Notes: a model not told the origin generated them from the sequence alone. A stretch of DNA of 64,000 nucleotides from Actinomadura alba (GCF_014323705.1 NZ_JABVEC010000016.1:62001-126000), one strand, 5' to 3'; positions 34,408 to 43,360 are shown, counted from the first letter of the stretch. Program-made: numbers and translations.

Positions 34408-35637
34408 ATGAGCGATGGTCGGATGGCCCAGCCGTTGGAGACCGACCGACCCACCCCCTTCGACCCGCCCGTCGAGCTGCGGAAGCGAGCCCCGCTGAGC
34501 CGGCTGGCCTATCCCGACGGGCACGTCGGCTGGGTGGCCACCGGGTACTCCGTCACCCGGGCCATCCTGGCCGATCCGCGCTTCAGTACCCGGCGCGAGC
34601 TGCTTCACCAGCCGGTCGGCCGGGAACGCGCGCATGAGCGGCCGACACCCGCGGAGCCGGGCATCTTCCCGCACATGGATCCGCCCGAGCACACCCGGTA
34701 CCGCCGCCTGCTGAGCCGCCACTTCGGCCCTCGGCGCGTCGCGGAGCTGACGCCCGCGATCCGGCGGTACACCGCACAGGCGCTCGACGGTATGGCGGAC
34801 GGCGGGCCGCCCGTCGACCTCGTCGCGTCGTTCGCGATGCCGATCCCGGCCATGGTGATCTGCGAGCTGCTGGGCGTACCGGCCGAGGACCGGCACCTGA
34901 TCCAGGCGGCGACCGCGGTGATGAACAACCTGGATTCCACGCCGGAACAGGCGATCGACGCCGTGATGTCGATCACCGGGACGGTGCGCGGCCTCATCAC
35001 GCGCCTGCGCGCCGCATCCACCCCATCGGACGACGGGCTACTGGCGCACGCCGTGGCGACCGACGACCTGACCGACGACGAACTCACCAACCTCGGGATG
35101 GTGCTGCTGGCCACCGGCCACCTGCCCACGTCGAGCATGCTCGCGCTCGGGACGTTCGTGCTGCTGACCGAACCGGCCCAGCGAGCCCGCCTGGCCGCGG
35201 ACCCGGAACTCGCCGAGCGGGCGGTCGAGGAGCTGCTGCGATACCTGTCGATCCTCCAGTTCGACGTACGACGCACCGCGCTGGTCGATGTGGAGATCGA
35301 CGGCCAGGTCATCGCGGCCGGTGAGACCGTGGTGCTGGCGCTGCCGGTGGCGAACCGGGATCATGTGCACTTCGCCGACCCGGACACGCTGGACCTGGCC
35401 CGCTCCCCGGCCGGGCACCTGGCCTTCGGGCACGGCATCCACCAGTGCCTCGGGCAGCATCTCGCGCGCGCCGAGCTTCGTATCGCGCTGACCGCGCTCT
35501 TCGAGCGCTTCCCCGACCTGCGCCTGGCGGTTCCGGCGGCCGAGGTGCCGACCCGCGAACGCATGGCGGTGTACGGAGTGGACCGGCTACCGGTCGCCTG
35601 GGGTGCTGTTCTGGCGGACCGTCCGAGCGCCGGATAG
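34408..35637 (+). CDS. Cytochrome P450 with non-canonical I-helix
   Basis: A 409-residue CYP. FPHMDPPEHTRYRRLLSRHF (helix C), the ExxR motif in EELLRYL, and the haem loop LAFGHGIHQCLGQHLARAEL with the axial Cys are all present. The I-helix reads LATGHLPTSSMLALG, where most bacterial P450s have A-G-H-E-T-T. The acid is Leu and the usual Thr is Pro. Dioxygen activation must then differ, as in some P450s that use substrate-assisted proton delivery or catalyse coupling. It is head-to-head with the FAD hydroxylase and 9 bp before the AKR gene. Confidence 0.9.
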   Translation: MSDGRMAQPLETDRPTPFDPPVELRKRAPLSRLAYPDGHVGWVATGYSVTRAILADPRFSTRRELLHQPVGRERAHERPTPAEPGIFPHMDPPEHTRYRRLLSRHFGPRRVAELTPAIRRYTAQALDGMADGGPPVDLVASFAMPIPAMVICELLGVPAEDRHLIQAATAVMNNLDSTPEQAIDAVMSITGTVRGLITRLRAASTPSDDGLLAHAVATDDLTDDELTNLGMVLLATGHLPTSSMLALGTFVLLTEPAQRARLAADPELAERAVEELLRYLSILQFDVRRTALVDVEIDGQVIAAGETVVLALPVANRDHVHFADPDTLDLARSPAGHLAFGHGIHQCLGQHLARAELRIALTALFERFPDLRLAVPAAEVPTRERMAVYGVDRLPVAWGAVLADRPSAG

Positions 35638-35646
35638 TTTTGGATC

Positions 35647-36600
35647 ATGCGTTATAGGAGCTTGGGCGATTCAGGCCTCCGGGTGTCGGTGGTCGGGCTG
35701 GGCTGCAACAACATCGGTGCGCGTCTCGACGTGACCCGTACCAGGGCGGTGGTGGACGCGGCGATCGAGGAGGGTGTCACGCTGTTCGACACCGCCGAGT
35801 CGTACGGCGCGACCCCGGGTGCCTCCGAGGAGCAGCTCGGCGAGGTGCTGGCCGGCCGGCGGGACAAGGTGGTGCTGGCCACCAAGTTCGGCAGCCCCGA
35901 CAACCGCCCCGACTACGGGCAGGGCGAGGCGCGCGGAGCGCTGGGCGGCCGGTCGTACATCCGACGGGCGGTGGAGGGTTCGCTGCGCCGCCTGCGTACC
36001 GACTACATCGACCTGTTCCAGTACCACTTTCCGGACGGCGTCACTCCGATCGAGGAGACGCTGGAGGCCCTGACCGAGCTGGTGCGTGAGGGCAAGGTGC
36101 GCTACATCGGCAGCTCGAACTTCACCGGCTGGCAGATCGCCGAGGCCGCGCATGTGGCCCGCGCGGGCGGATGCGCGTCGTTCGTGTCGACGCAGAACCA
36201 CTGGTCGTTGTTGGACCGGGGCGCCGAGCGCGACGTGGTTCCGGCGGCCGTGCATTACGGGGTCGGCGTGCTGCCGTACTTCCCGCTGGCCCACGGGCTG
36301 CTGACGGGAAAGGTGCGACGCGGGCAGGAGCCGCCGGCCGGGAGCCGGCTCGCGGAGCGTCCTTTCCTCGTCACGCCGGAGAAGCTGGACCGGGTGGAGG
36401 TCCTGACGTCCTGGGCCGAGAAGCACGACCGGTCCGTCCTGGACGTGGCCATCGGCGCGCTGGCCGCTCTGCCCGGCTGCGGTTCGGTGATCGCCGGTGC
36501 GACCGGCCCGGAGCAGATCCGGGCCAACGCGGCCGCCGGCGATTGGGAACCGACCGCCGAGGAACTGGCCGAGATCACCGCGTTGGTGCCGCTCACCTGA
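35647..36600 (+). CDS. Aldo/keto reductase
   Basis: A 317-residue AKR (TIM barrel) with the full catalytic tetrad: Asp and Tyr in LFDTAESYGAT, Lys in LATKFGSPD, His in FQYHFPDGV. The NADPH-binding end (GATGPEQIRANAAAG) is intact. It is likely co-transcribed with the upstream P450 (9-bp gap). It probably reduces a sugar or aromatic carbonyl in the pathway. A general detoxification role cannot be excluded. Confidence 0.9.
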   Translation: MRYRSLGDSGLRVSVVGLGCNNIGARLDVTRTRAVVDAAIEEGVTLFDTAESYGATPGASEEQLGEVLAGRRDKVVLATKFGSPDNRPDYGQGEARGALGGRSYIRRAVEGSLRRLRTDYIDLFQYHFPDGVTPIEETLEALTELVREGKVRYIGSSNFTGWQIAEAAHVARAGGCASFVSTQNHWSLLDRGAERDVVPAAVHYGVGVLPYFPLAHGLLTGKVRRGQEPPAGSRLAERPFLVTPEKLDRVEVLTSWAEKHDRSVLDVAIGALAALPGCGSVIAGATGPEQIRANAAAGDWEPTAEELAEITALVPLT

Positions 36601-36659
36601 TCGGCAGGGTCCGCGACGGCGGCGCCGACACGCGACCGGGCGGTGCTGGACCGGTTGGA

Positions 36660-37865
36660 CTACCAGGCGACGGGCATCGCGTGCAGCCCGAAGAGCCCGG
36701 CATCGTAGGCGAAGGGCAACTGGTCGAGCCCGGCCGCCAGGCGCAGCGTCGGCATCCGGGTCAGCAGGGTGCCGTAGGCGATCTCCAGCTCGGCGCGGGC
36801 GAGGTTGTGGCCGACGCACTGATGTACCCCGTGGCCGAAGGCGAGGTGGTGGTGCGCAGACCGGCGGATGTCGAACTCGTCGGGATTCTCGAACGCCCGC
36901 TCATCACGGTTGGCAGATGCGGCCAGTACCGTCAGGCGATCACCAGCGCAGATCTGCACACCGCCGATATCGAGGTCGTCCGCCGCCGTCCGGTCGAAGC
37001 TGACCCAGTCCTGCACCGAGTAGAACCGCAGCAGCTCCTCGGTCGCACCCGGCAGCAGGCTCGAGTCGGCGCGCAACGCGGCGAGCTGCGCCGGGTGCTC
37101 CAGCAGCGTCAGCACGCCCAGTGAGATCATGTTCGCCGGCGACTCGTAGCCCGCGAGCAGCAGCAGGAATCCGATGTTGATCAGAGCGTCGGTGGTCAGC
37201 TCCCCGGTGGGCAGGTACCTGGCGGCCAGCCGTCCGATGAGGCCGTCGTGTGGTTCACGCTCGGCGCGGAGGATGAGTTCGCGCAGGTAGCCGCGAAGGT
37301 CTTGGGAGGCCTGGGGCGCCCGCTGGTCGATGCTCATCACGCTCAGCATCCGGAGCCGGGACTCGAAGAATCCGTGGTCGCCGGCCGGGACGCCGAGCAG
37401 CTCGCAGATGACTCGCGACGGGACCGGGCGCGCGAACGACTCGACGAGGTCGGCAGACGACCCGGTCTCCAGCATCTTGTCGATCGCCGTGTCGACGATT
37501 CGTTGGATGCGCGGCCGCATGGCGGCCACCGGGCGGGCACCCAGCTCCGAGATCAGCAACCGTCGATACCGACTGTGCTCTGGTGGGTCCATGTCGATGA
37601 AGAAGCCGTCGTCGGGACGGTCGTCGTCGGGTCCGCGAGGTCGTTCGGGTCGTCCGGTGTTCGAGCTGATCCGCGGGTCGCTGAGGATCTGCCGCGCCTC
37701 GGCGTGGCGGGTGACCGCCCAGACCGGCGCACCGTTGGGCAGGTTGGCGCGGACGATCGGCGCGCTGGCGCGCATCCGCTGATACTCGGCCGGCGGAGCG
37801 AACGGGCAGGTCCGCTCCATCGGGAAGGTCGGTGGCGCGAGCATGTCGTGCTCGGATGTGCTCAT
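36660..37865 (-). CDS. Cytochrome P450
   Basis: 401 residues from ATG 37865, chosen for GAGGGGG 8 nt upstream (MSTSEHDMLAPPTFPMERTC). FFIDMDPPEHSRYRRLLISE (helix C), an I-helix LLLLAGYESPANMISLG that keeps Gly-Glu with Ser for Thr, ExxR in TEELLRFYSV, and the haem loop LAFGHGVHQCVGHNLARAEL are present. This is the CYP105/107-like type of natural-product hydroxylases. It converges on the AKR gene (59 bp between stops). It is assigned to the cluster by position. Confidence 0.9.
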   Translation of the reverse strand: MSTSEHDMLAPPTFPMERTCPFAPPAEYQRMRASAPIVRANLPNGAPVWAVTRHAEARQILSDPRISSNTGRPERPRGPDDDRPDDGFFIDMDPPEHSRYRRLLISELGARPVAAMRPRIQRIVDTAIDKMLETGSSADLVESFARPVPSRVICELLGVPAGDHGFFESRLRMLSVMSIDQRAPQASQDLRGYLRELILRAEREPHDGLIGRLAARYLPTGELTTDALINIGFLLLLAGYESPANMISLGVLTLLEHPAQLAALRADSSLLPGATEELLRFYSVQDWVSFDRTAADDLDIGGVQICAGDRLTVLAASANRDERAFENPDEFDIRRSAHHHLAFGHGVHQCVGHNLARAELEIAYGTLLTRMPTLRLAAGLDQLPFAYDAGLFGLHAMPVAW

Positions 37866-38074
37866 CCAGTTCCCCCTCAGCGGCCGCTCCAGCATGCCGC
37901 CGCAGCGTGGGGCGTGTCCAGCGGCCGGGGACGGATCCTCAGTACCGTCGACGAGACGCCACCATTTTGGGAACCAAACAAATCACGTCCGGTCGGAGTC
38001 TGAGCTATATACTTTGACCTTGATTTCCGATCACACGGAGACGGTCCGAAAAAACGGCAATGAATGGAGGTTGC

Positions 38075-38761
38075 ATGCCAGAATTTCTCGACTACGAATT
38101 GCATTACCTCGCCATGCTCGACGAACTGGCAAATTCCCCCGAAGTGAAGGTCTTCCATGAAGAGCGAGGGCCGATCGAGGAGATGGTCGGGGATGCCTCG
38201 GAAACTTTCGAACTCATTGCTGACGAGGTGGGCATCCATCTGGATCAGTCCTTGCATCGCACCTTCCTTCGTTTTGAGGGGCTGTCCAGCCACTGGGCGA
38301 TAGAGCGTCCGGGCACGTATCTGACGGGCGAGTTCTCGATCTGCCATCTCGGCGCAGCGATGCTCGTGACGGGGGTTGACCTGGCTACGGACGAGACTCC
38401 GGAGGAGGAACGCCGGATCTATTCGCAGCTGCGCGCTTTCGATGAGCATCCGCGGGGCGGCGGTGGCACCCTGACGGGGCTGCGAATCCTTCCCGGGATG
38501 TCGGCACCAGAGATTTGGTATTACGGCGGGCCACAGGGCGTGTTCAAGCTGGACCTGGGCTACGACGAGTATCTTGATGCGCTGCTGGTCATGAAGGGCG
38601 TTTATAGCTGGCAGTATCTTTTCGCCGACGTTTCCATGCTAGACATGGACTTCGCGGCAGCCGTAGACGCCATAAAGGAAATGTTGGAGATATTTCCTGG
38701 GCTCTTCCCCGGACACGACTATGCACCTTTCCGGGCGCGACTCATGGAAAGGATCGGATAG
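38075..38761 (+). CDS. Hypothetical protein
   Basis: A 228-residue acidic cytosolic protein. ATG 38075 follows GGAGG at good distance. No family recognised. Visible features are an N-terminal YELHYLAMLDELANS, a GEFSICHLGAAMLV strand, a Gly-rich turn HPRGGGGTLTG, and YYGGPQGVFKLDLGYDEYLD with a helical end. The architecture (acidic, ~200 residues, near other orphans) resembles SUKH-like immunity proteins, but that is only a guess. Its upstream region is AT-richer than the cluster. Confidence 0.6.
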   Translation: MPEFLDYELHYLAMLDELANSPEVKVFHEERGPIEEMVGDASETFELIADEVGIHLDQSLHRTFLRFEGLSSHWAIERPGTYLTGEFSICHLGAAMLVTGVDLATDETPEEERRIYSQLRAFDEHPRGGGGTLTGLRILPGMSAPEIWYYGGPQGVFKLDLGYDEYLDALLVMKGVYSWQYLFADVSMLDMDFAAAVDAIKEMLEIFPGLFPGHDYAPFRARLMERIG

Positions 38762-38860
38762 AGAGAACAGTGTCGCGATCAGCCGTCCGCGGCCGAACTC
38801 GGGCATCATTGCCGCGGAGGCGGCGGCGACGACGGTCCCGCTCTTCGGGGTGGGCCTCCG

Positions 38861-39616
38861 TCACCCCGAGTGAGCCAGTCGGACGTATCCGTACGGGTTG
38901 AAGAACAGGTCGTCCTCGTCGTGGCGGTCGCATGTGCCGGTACGCAGCAACCATCGGGGGGCGTCCTCGGTCATCCGGAAGCCGGCGCCGTCCTCGATCT
39001 CCTCGGCGCGTGGATCGGTCAGCAGGTAGATCGCCAGCCTGTCCAGATGCGCGACCAGATCAGGCAGACCGTCCTCGGTCAGATGCTCCTCATCGACCTC
39101 GATCTCTACCTCGGGCGCGCCGAGCAGGTGCATGCCGCAGCTGTAGAGCACCCGACCGTCGTAGATCGGCCGCTTCACCCAGGCGGCGACGAGCGCACCG
39201 GCCAGGTCTTCGTCCTTGGCATCGGCCGCTCGGTCGGCCAGCGAGAGCCAGCGGTCCCGGCCGTGCGCGATTCCACTGCTCTCGTTCTTCACCGCAGCCG
39301 CGCCGGACCGCAGTAGAGCGGCCGTCGCCGCCAGCAGCCGCCGCGAAGTATCGGCCGCCAGATCCCGCATCATCGGCGCCGACAGCAGGTAGCCGACCGT
39401 ATCGTGGGACTCCACGGCGGCCCAGTCCTCCTCGTCGAACGAAGCCGCCGCCATACTGGCCTCGAACGCCTCCGGCATTCGCGGATCGGGTTCGGACTCG
39501 GAGTACTCACGGTCGAGCACGAAACCGCCGAAGCCGGTGGCGACCCGTTCGATCTCCGAAAGGCTCAGCCCGGAGCCGAGTACGCACAGCACATGCCGAG
39601 GAATCGCTTCGCTCAT
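38861..39616 (-). CDS. Hypothetical protein, unassigned conserved family
   Basis: A 251-residue acidic protein. It shows HVLCVLGSGLSLSEIERVAT, VLDREYSESEPDPRM, FDEEDWAAVESHDTVGYLLS, AVKNESSGIAHGRDRWLSLA, and a late RVLYSCGMHLLGAPEVEIEV. The GIAHG and CGMHLLG motifs look like conserved core elements of a family of unknown function found in bacterial polymorphic-toxin neighbourhoods (recollection, not verified). No signal peptide or membrane segment. Stand-alone gene. Confidence 0.6.
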   Translation of the reverse strand: MSEAIPRHVLCVLGSGLSLSEIERVATGFGGFVLDREYSESEPDPRMPEAFEASMAAASFDEEDWAAVESHDTVGYLLSAPMMRDLAADTSRRLLAATAALLRSGAAAVKNESSGIAHGRDRWLSLADRAADAKDEDLAGALVAAWVKRPIYDGRVLYSCGMHLLGAPEVEIEVDEEHLTEDGLPDLVAHLDRLAIYLLTDPRAEEIEDGAGFRMTEDAPRWLLRTGTCDRHDEDDLFFNPYGYVRLAHSG

Positions 39617-39635
39617 CTCGGCACGCTATCGATCA

Positions 39636-39917
39636 TCACCGACGTTCCGCGCCGATCAACCCCCGCGGCCGGACACCGTCATCGTCTACCGGTGGAAGCG
39701 ATGCCAGGCGCTCGATCTGGTCACGAATCTCCGGGAGAGCCTGTTCACGGACGTCACCGCCATAGAACAGGTAGAGCGTCCAGTTGAAAGGCTTGGCCGG
39801 GAAACCCCAACCACCTGAATAGTGGTCGTCCTGGGCTTGGTCGATGATCTGTTCCGCGCGTTGCCCCTGTATGTGATCAAGCTCGATCCATCCTCGAACC
39901 GAGGCGTACATCCCCAT
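39636..39917 (-). CDS. Small immunity-like hypothetical protein
   Basis: 93 residues: MGMYASVRGWIELDHIQGQR, then YSGGWGFPAKPFNWTLYLFY and GGDVREQALPEIRDQIERLA. The G-W-I-E/G-W-G-F-P/N-W-T pattern recalls small immunity proteins of contact-dependent toxin systems, though no toxin gene is in the window. It ends 20 bp from the start of the gene at 39616 on the same strand, so the two may be co-transcribed. Confidence 0.5.
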   Translation of the reverse strand: MGMYASVRGWIELDHIQGQRAEQIIDQAQDDHYSGGWGFPAKPFNWTLYLFYGGDVREQALPEIRDQIERLASLPPVDDDGVRPRGLIGAERR

Positions 39918-40124
39918 GCACGCACTCTACGGAGACCGTCACAGGGTTTAGGAACGGTGTGAGGTACATGGCTATGACCAGCGCAATGGGCTGGTCGTCG
40001 TAGTCTCTGCCCCCACCCGCCCCCAGCGGTGCCGTAACACCGGGCTCACCGGATCTCCGGTTGGCGGCGGGGCCGCCATTCCTGTGACCGCGATGGGTTG
40101 GGGCGGGTCTGTCATGATGCGGGT

Positions 40125-40586
40125 GTGCTGCCGAATCTGGACAGGATCTCCGGTGACGGGGACGCGGTTGCCTGGGCAATCCTGGAGCGCGCACCAGATC
40201 CGATCGATCAGGGCTTCCTTGAGTCTCTGGCACCTGAGGCGTGGCTGTGGCTGGGCCGATTTGGCACCCGGCAGGTGACGATCGCACTGCGGGAGGGTTC
40301 GGCTGACCTGTTGCACCGGGGCTTGCTGGCCACAGGACTGTCGGTGTGCCTACGGTCGGAAGACGATCGGGACACTATGGTGAGCCTGGCGTTGCCGTGC
40401 GTCGTGGCGCAACATCTGGACATGGCACCGGTCGAGGTGTTCGCTGAGATTGCCGACCGCGTGCCCGACGCGCGGGTGGCTGAGCTGTTGCGGCGTTTCG
40501 GTGCTCGAAGCGACGTCACGCTGAGAGCATTCGGTTGGGAGATGGTCATGACTCCCGGCGGACTGGATTTCCAGCCCTTGCCATGA
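40125..40586 (+). CDS. Hypothetical protein
   Basis: 153 residues from GTG 40125 (a TTG nine codons upstream is also open). It is helical and Leu/Ala/Arg-rich (LESLAPEAWLWLGRFGTRQV, HLDMAPVEVFAEIADRVPD, VAELLRRFGARSDVTLRAFG). It lacks motifs, signal or membrane segments. Possibly HEAT-like or immunity-like. Function unknown. Confidence 0.55.
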   Translation: MLPNLDRISGDGDAVAWAILERAPDPIDQGFLESLAPEAWLWLGRFGTRQVTIALREGSADLLHRGLLATGLSVCLRSEDDRDTMVSLALPCVVAQHLDMAPVEVFAEIADRVPDARVAELLRRFGARSDVTLRAFGWEMVMTPGGLDFQPLP

Positions 40587-40709
40587 CCTGAGTCGGCAAG
40601 GTCCTGGCGCCGGTTCGCGTCCCCTCAGCTGGCCGCGATGGTTCCGCAACTCCGGCCATGGAAGGCTGTAGATCAACCTGGTGGACAGCGTGAAGATCGA
40701 GGGGCATGC

Positions 40710-41198
40710 ATGGCCTACGAGCTCATTTTCTTCTGCAAGGGGGCAGAGGAGGAGACCGGCGCGGGGGCCATGGACCGTGTTATTGATGCCGTGCTGGAGA
40801 ACGGGCCGCCTCTATTCGGGGAATACCTGGGCCCTCCAGAGCCCCAACTGGGCGAGTGGCTGGGTCCCGAGGCCGATGCCATCCATAGCTTCAGGCTGGT
40901 CACAGGAAGCGAGCGGGAGGGACCGGCGGCCGACTATCTCTTGCTGGAGATCCATGTTGGTGTGCGGTTCATCGCCGATGATGTGATCGCGGTGGACCCG
41001 GATGACGACCATGGCGTGTGGGGTAGCGATCTCATGGCGGTCATCACGTTGAGTGGTGACCATCCGGATTGGCCGTTGGTTGATCGAATATGGACGGCGC
41101 TGGAAAGCCTCTGGGCGGTGGTGCCGTGGGATGAGATGTCGGGCTTCGCGATTGCGGCTGAGACTCGAAGGCCACTTGGAGGCGACACCTCCCCTTGA
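40710..41198 (+). CDS. Hypothetical protein
   Basis: 162 residues from ATG 40710 (MAYELIFFCKGAEEETGAGA). It is acidic, with two beta-strand-like stretches (ADYLLLEIHVGVRFIADDVI, LMAVITLSGDHPDWPLVDRI). No family recognised. It shares size, acidity and neighbourhood with the other orphans at 38-41 kb. Confidence 0.55.
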   Translation: MAYELIFFCKGAEEETGAGAMDRVIDAVLENGPPLFGEYLGPPEPQLGEWLGPEADAIHSFRLVTGSEREGPAADYLLLEIHVGVRFIADDVIAVDPDDDHGVWGSDLMAVITLSGDHPDWPLVDRIWTALESLWAVVPWDEMSGFAIAAETRRPLGGDTSP

Positions 41199-41555
41199 GC
41201 TTCGCCTCTGCCGTCGTCCCGGGATAACCATGCGGTATCTGCGAGATCGGCGGGGGCAGCCAGCGTGGTGACCAGCCGGTAGCGGCCATGCAGGCTCCTG
41301 CCGCAGGCCAGGGACACGGTGACGTCGGTGCTGGCTGAGGAAGACCCGTCCTGGCAGAGAGAAACCGTTAGCTTGATAGACCCAAGCCACGTGGAGGCTA
41401 CCGGGGTGGTTTGGCCGTGCCCTCGGGGTGTGCCGCGGCGATGTAGCGCTGTCCGGGCCCCGCCGCGAACCAAGACTGCCGGTTCTTCGTGATGCTCTCC
41501 ACGCCCACTCCCAGCCTCAACGCACTGACACTGCACGGCCCGCGTACGGCCTGCA
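41199..41555. other. Gene-poor region before the integration hotspot
   Basis: No intact gene. A short minus-strand stretch near 41260-41300 reads GRYRLVTTL, which recalls IS4-type transposases, but nothing else supports that. I see no other signal. Confidence 0.3.
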
Positions 41556-41559
41556 CCGC

Positions 41560-41639
41560 GGGTCTACGCCCACGTGATCCATGAGGCCGAGATGGCGGCG
41601 ACCGAGGTGTTCGCCAAGGCGCTGGCCGAAGCGTCGTAG
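41560..41639 (+). pseudogene. Tyrosine integrase C-terminal relic
   Basis: The plus strand reads RVYAHVIHEAEMAATEVFAK then ALAEAS and a stop at 41637-41639. This is the end of a phage-type integrase including the catalytic Tyr (R-V-Y-A-H). Nothing of the remaining domain is left. It stands just before the first tRNA-Thr 3'-end copy, the usual place of the integrase in this kind of element. Confidence 0.65.
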
Positions 41640-41666
41640 CAACCCGTGTTGGCAAGCCCGTTAGCA

Positions 41667-41749
41667 AAAGGCCCCTTCCGAAGATCGGAAGGGGCCTTTG
41701 AGCTGCGAGCCGCCTATCGGAATCGAACCGATGACCTATTCATTACGAG
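41667..41749. repeat. att-like site 1: tRNA-Thr 3' half plus hairpin
   Basis: 41667-41699 is a perfect hairpin (15-bp arms around a 3-nt loop). 41709-41749 is identical over 41 nt to the 3' half (anticodon loop to acceptor end) of the tRNA-Thr gene at 53672-53744. The 5' half is absent, so it is not a tRNA gene. It is interpreted as a distal attachment site of a tRNA-integrated element. Confidence 0.85.
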
Positions 41750-42027
41750 TTCCCGCATACGGCGAGGCCCGTACCTGTGTTGCCCTGGAACTGATGGCCG
41801 TACGTACCTTCGCAATGGCCGTCGCTCCGCTGGCCCCGTGGATCGGCGAGCAGTTGGCCGCCGGACTCGGCAAGCCTTTGGGCGTGCCGGCCGAATGATC
41901 CTCCGACAGGTGCGGCCGGGGACACCCATGCGGTTCTCTGGTAACTTCAGTGGACACGGTCGTCGACCGGCCGATCACGACGGCCCTTCTGGTCCACCCG
42001 TAGCGCATTGCAGGAAAGAAGCCCCCG
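41750..42027. other. Intergenic region left of the aminomutase gene
   Basis: The plus-strand frame 41760-41898 reads ALELMAVRTFAMAVAPLAPW. It faintly resembles the anticodon-binding tail of a class I tRNA synthetase but has no start or upstream domain. I leave it uncalled. AGGAAAG just before 42028 is the ribosome site of the next gene. Confidence 0.3.
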
Positions 42028-43323
42028 ATGACCGAACAAACCTATGAGTCGATCTCTACGGCGTCACGGGAGATGTATGCCAGAGCCTGTGAAGTGCTGC
42101 CTGGTGGTAACACCAGGACCGGCATCTTCAATTCGCCGTACCCTATCTATGCGCGCTCGGGCAACGGCTGCCGGGTCACCGACCTCGATGGTGTCGAGCG
42201 GATCGACTTCCTCAACAACAGCACCACGTTAATCCACGGACACGCGCACCCGGAGATCGTCGCTGCGGTCACCGAGGCCGCTGGCCGCGGGACGTGTTTC
42301 GCGCTACCCACTGAGGCGGAGGTGGAGTTCGCCGAGGCCGTCTGCGCCCGGAACGAGTCGTTCGAATGGGCCCGGTTCACCAGCTCTGGTACCGAGGCGG
42401 TCATGATGGCGGTCCAGGCCGCCCGCGCGTACACCGGCAAGCCGAAGATCGCCAAGTTCGCCGGAGCGTTCCATGGCGCCTACGACTCGGTCGCGGTGAA
42501 CAATTACGGGTCGGACTCGCTGACCCCGCACAGCCACGCCACGGGCACCCCGGCCGCGATCCTGGCCAACACCGTGATGATCCCGTTCAACGATCCAGAC
42601 GGTGCGGTCGCAATCCTGCGCGAAAACGTCGATGACTTCGCCTGTGTGCTGATCGACCCGGTCCCCTGGCGACTCGGCCTGCTACCGGCGAACAGGGAGT
42701 TCCTGGCCGCACTGCGGGCATTCTGCGACGAGACCGGCGTCCTGCTGGTCTCTGACGAGATCAGTTCGTTCCGAATCGGCTACCACGGCGCCATGCACGC
42801 TATGGGCGGCGTTGCCGACCTCACCGTACTCGGCAAGATCATCGGCGGCGGCATGCCGATCGGCGCGGTGACCGGTCGGTCCAAGTTCATGTCGGTGTTC
42901 GACCCCAGCCAGGGAACGCCGAAGTTGCCGCACTCCGGCTCCTACAACGCCAACCCGGTCAGCATGGCGGCTGGCATGGCCTCACTGCGTCTGCTCACGC
43001 CCGAGCAGATTGATCGGATAAATGCGATGGGCGAGCAGGTCCGGCGGGAGTTGCGCAGTGTCATTGCCGAGGAAGGTCTGGACTGGGCCGTCAACGGGAT
43101 GTCTTCGTTGTTCCGGATCGTCACCTCGACCGTACCCGGATCGGATCTGTCCGGCCCGGAACTGAGCCGGTTGCTGTTCCAGGCCCTGCTGACCAACGGG
43201 ATCCTGATCGGTAACAGCGGACTGGGTTGTGTGTCGACGCCGATGGGACAGGGTGAGATCGACGAGTTTGCGGTCAATTTCAAACAAGCGGTCCGGCAAG
43301 CCGTGGCTGCCGCCCGCAGTTGA
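42028..43323 (+). CDS. hemL: Glutamate-1-semialdehyde 2,1-aminomutase homologue
   Basis: A 431-residue class III PLP enzyme. SREMYARACEVLPGGNTRTG opens as in HemL. NSTTLIHGHAHPEIVAAVTE, FTSSGTEAVMMAVQAARAYT (phosphate-binding turn) and LLVSDEISSFRIGYHGA follow, then the Schiff-base Lys270 in VLGKIIGGGMPIGAV. Canonical HemL reads D-E-V-M-T-G-F-R where this has D-E-I-S-S-F-R, so it is a diverged subgroup rather than the housekeeping enzyme. It may form 5-aminolevulinate from the semialdehyde made by the HemA encoded nearby, or a related beta/delta-amino acid. First gene of a rightward trio. Confidence 0.8.
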   Translation: MTEQTYESISTASREMYARACEVLPGGNTRTGIFNSPYPIYARSGNGCRVTDLDGVERIDFLNNSTTLIHGHAHPEIVAAVTEAAGRGTCFALPTEAEVEFAEAVCARNESFEWARFTSSGTEAVMMAVQAARAYTGKPKIAKFAGAFHGAYDSVAVNNYGSDSLTPHSHATGTPAAILANTVMIPFNDPDGAVAILRENVDDFACVLIDPVPWRLGLLPANREFLAALRAFCDETGVLLVSDEISSFRIGYHGAMHAMGGVADLTVLGKIIGGGMPIGAVTGRSKFMSVFDPSQGTPKLPHSGSYNANPVSMAAGMASLRLLTPEQIDRINAMGEQVRRELRSVIAEEGLDWAVNGMSSLFRIVTSTVPGSDLSGPELSRLLFQALLTNGILIGNSGLGCVSTPMGQGEIDEFAVNFKQAVRQAVAAARS

Positions 43324-43360
43324 TAACGAGATCCCAGACACTCAGGAATGATGCACCGAA

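Noticed and set aside
41709-41749. Possible tRNA gene
   Set aside because: Only the 3' half of tRNA-Thr is present; acceptor 5' strand and D-arm are missing. The same holds for 51057-51097.
41754-41898. C-terminal fragment of a methionyl-type tRNA synthetase
   Set aside because: Only about 20 residues are suggestive, with no start, no upstream domain and no ribosome site.
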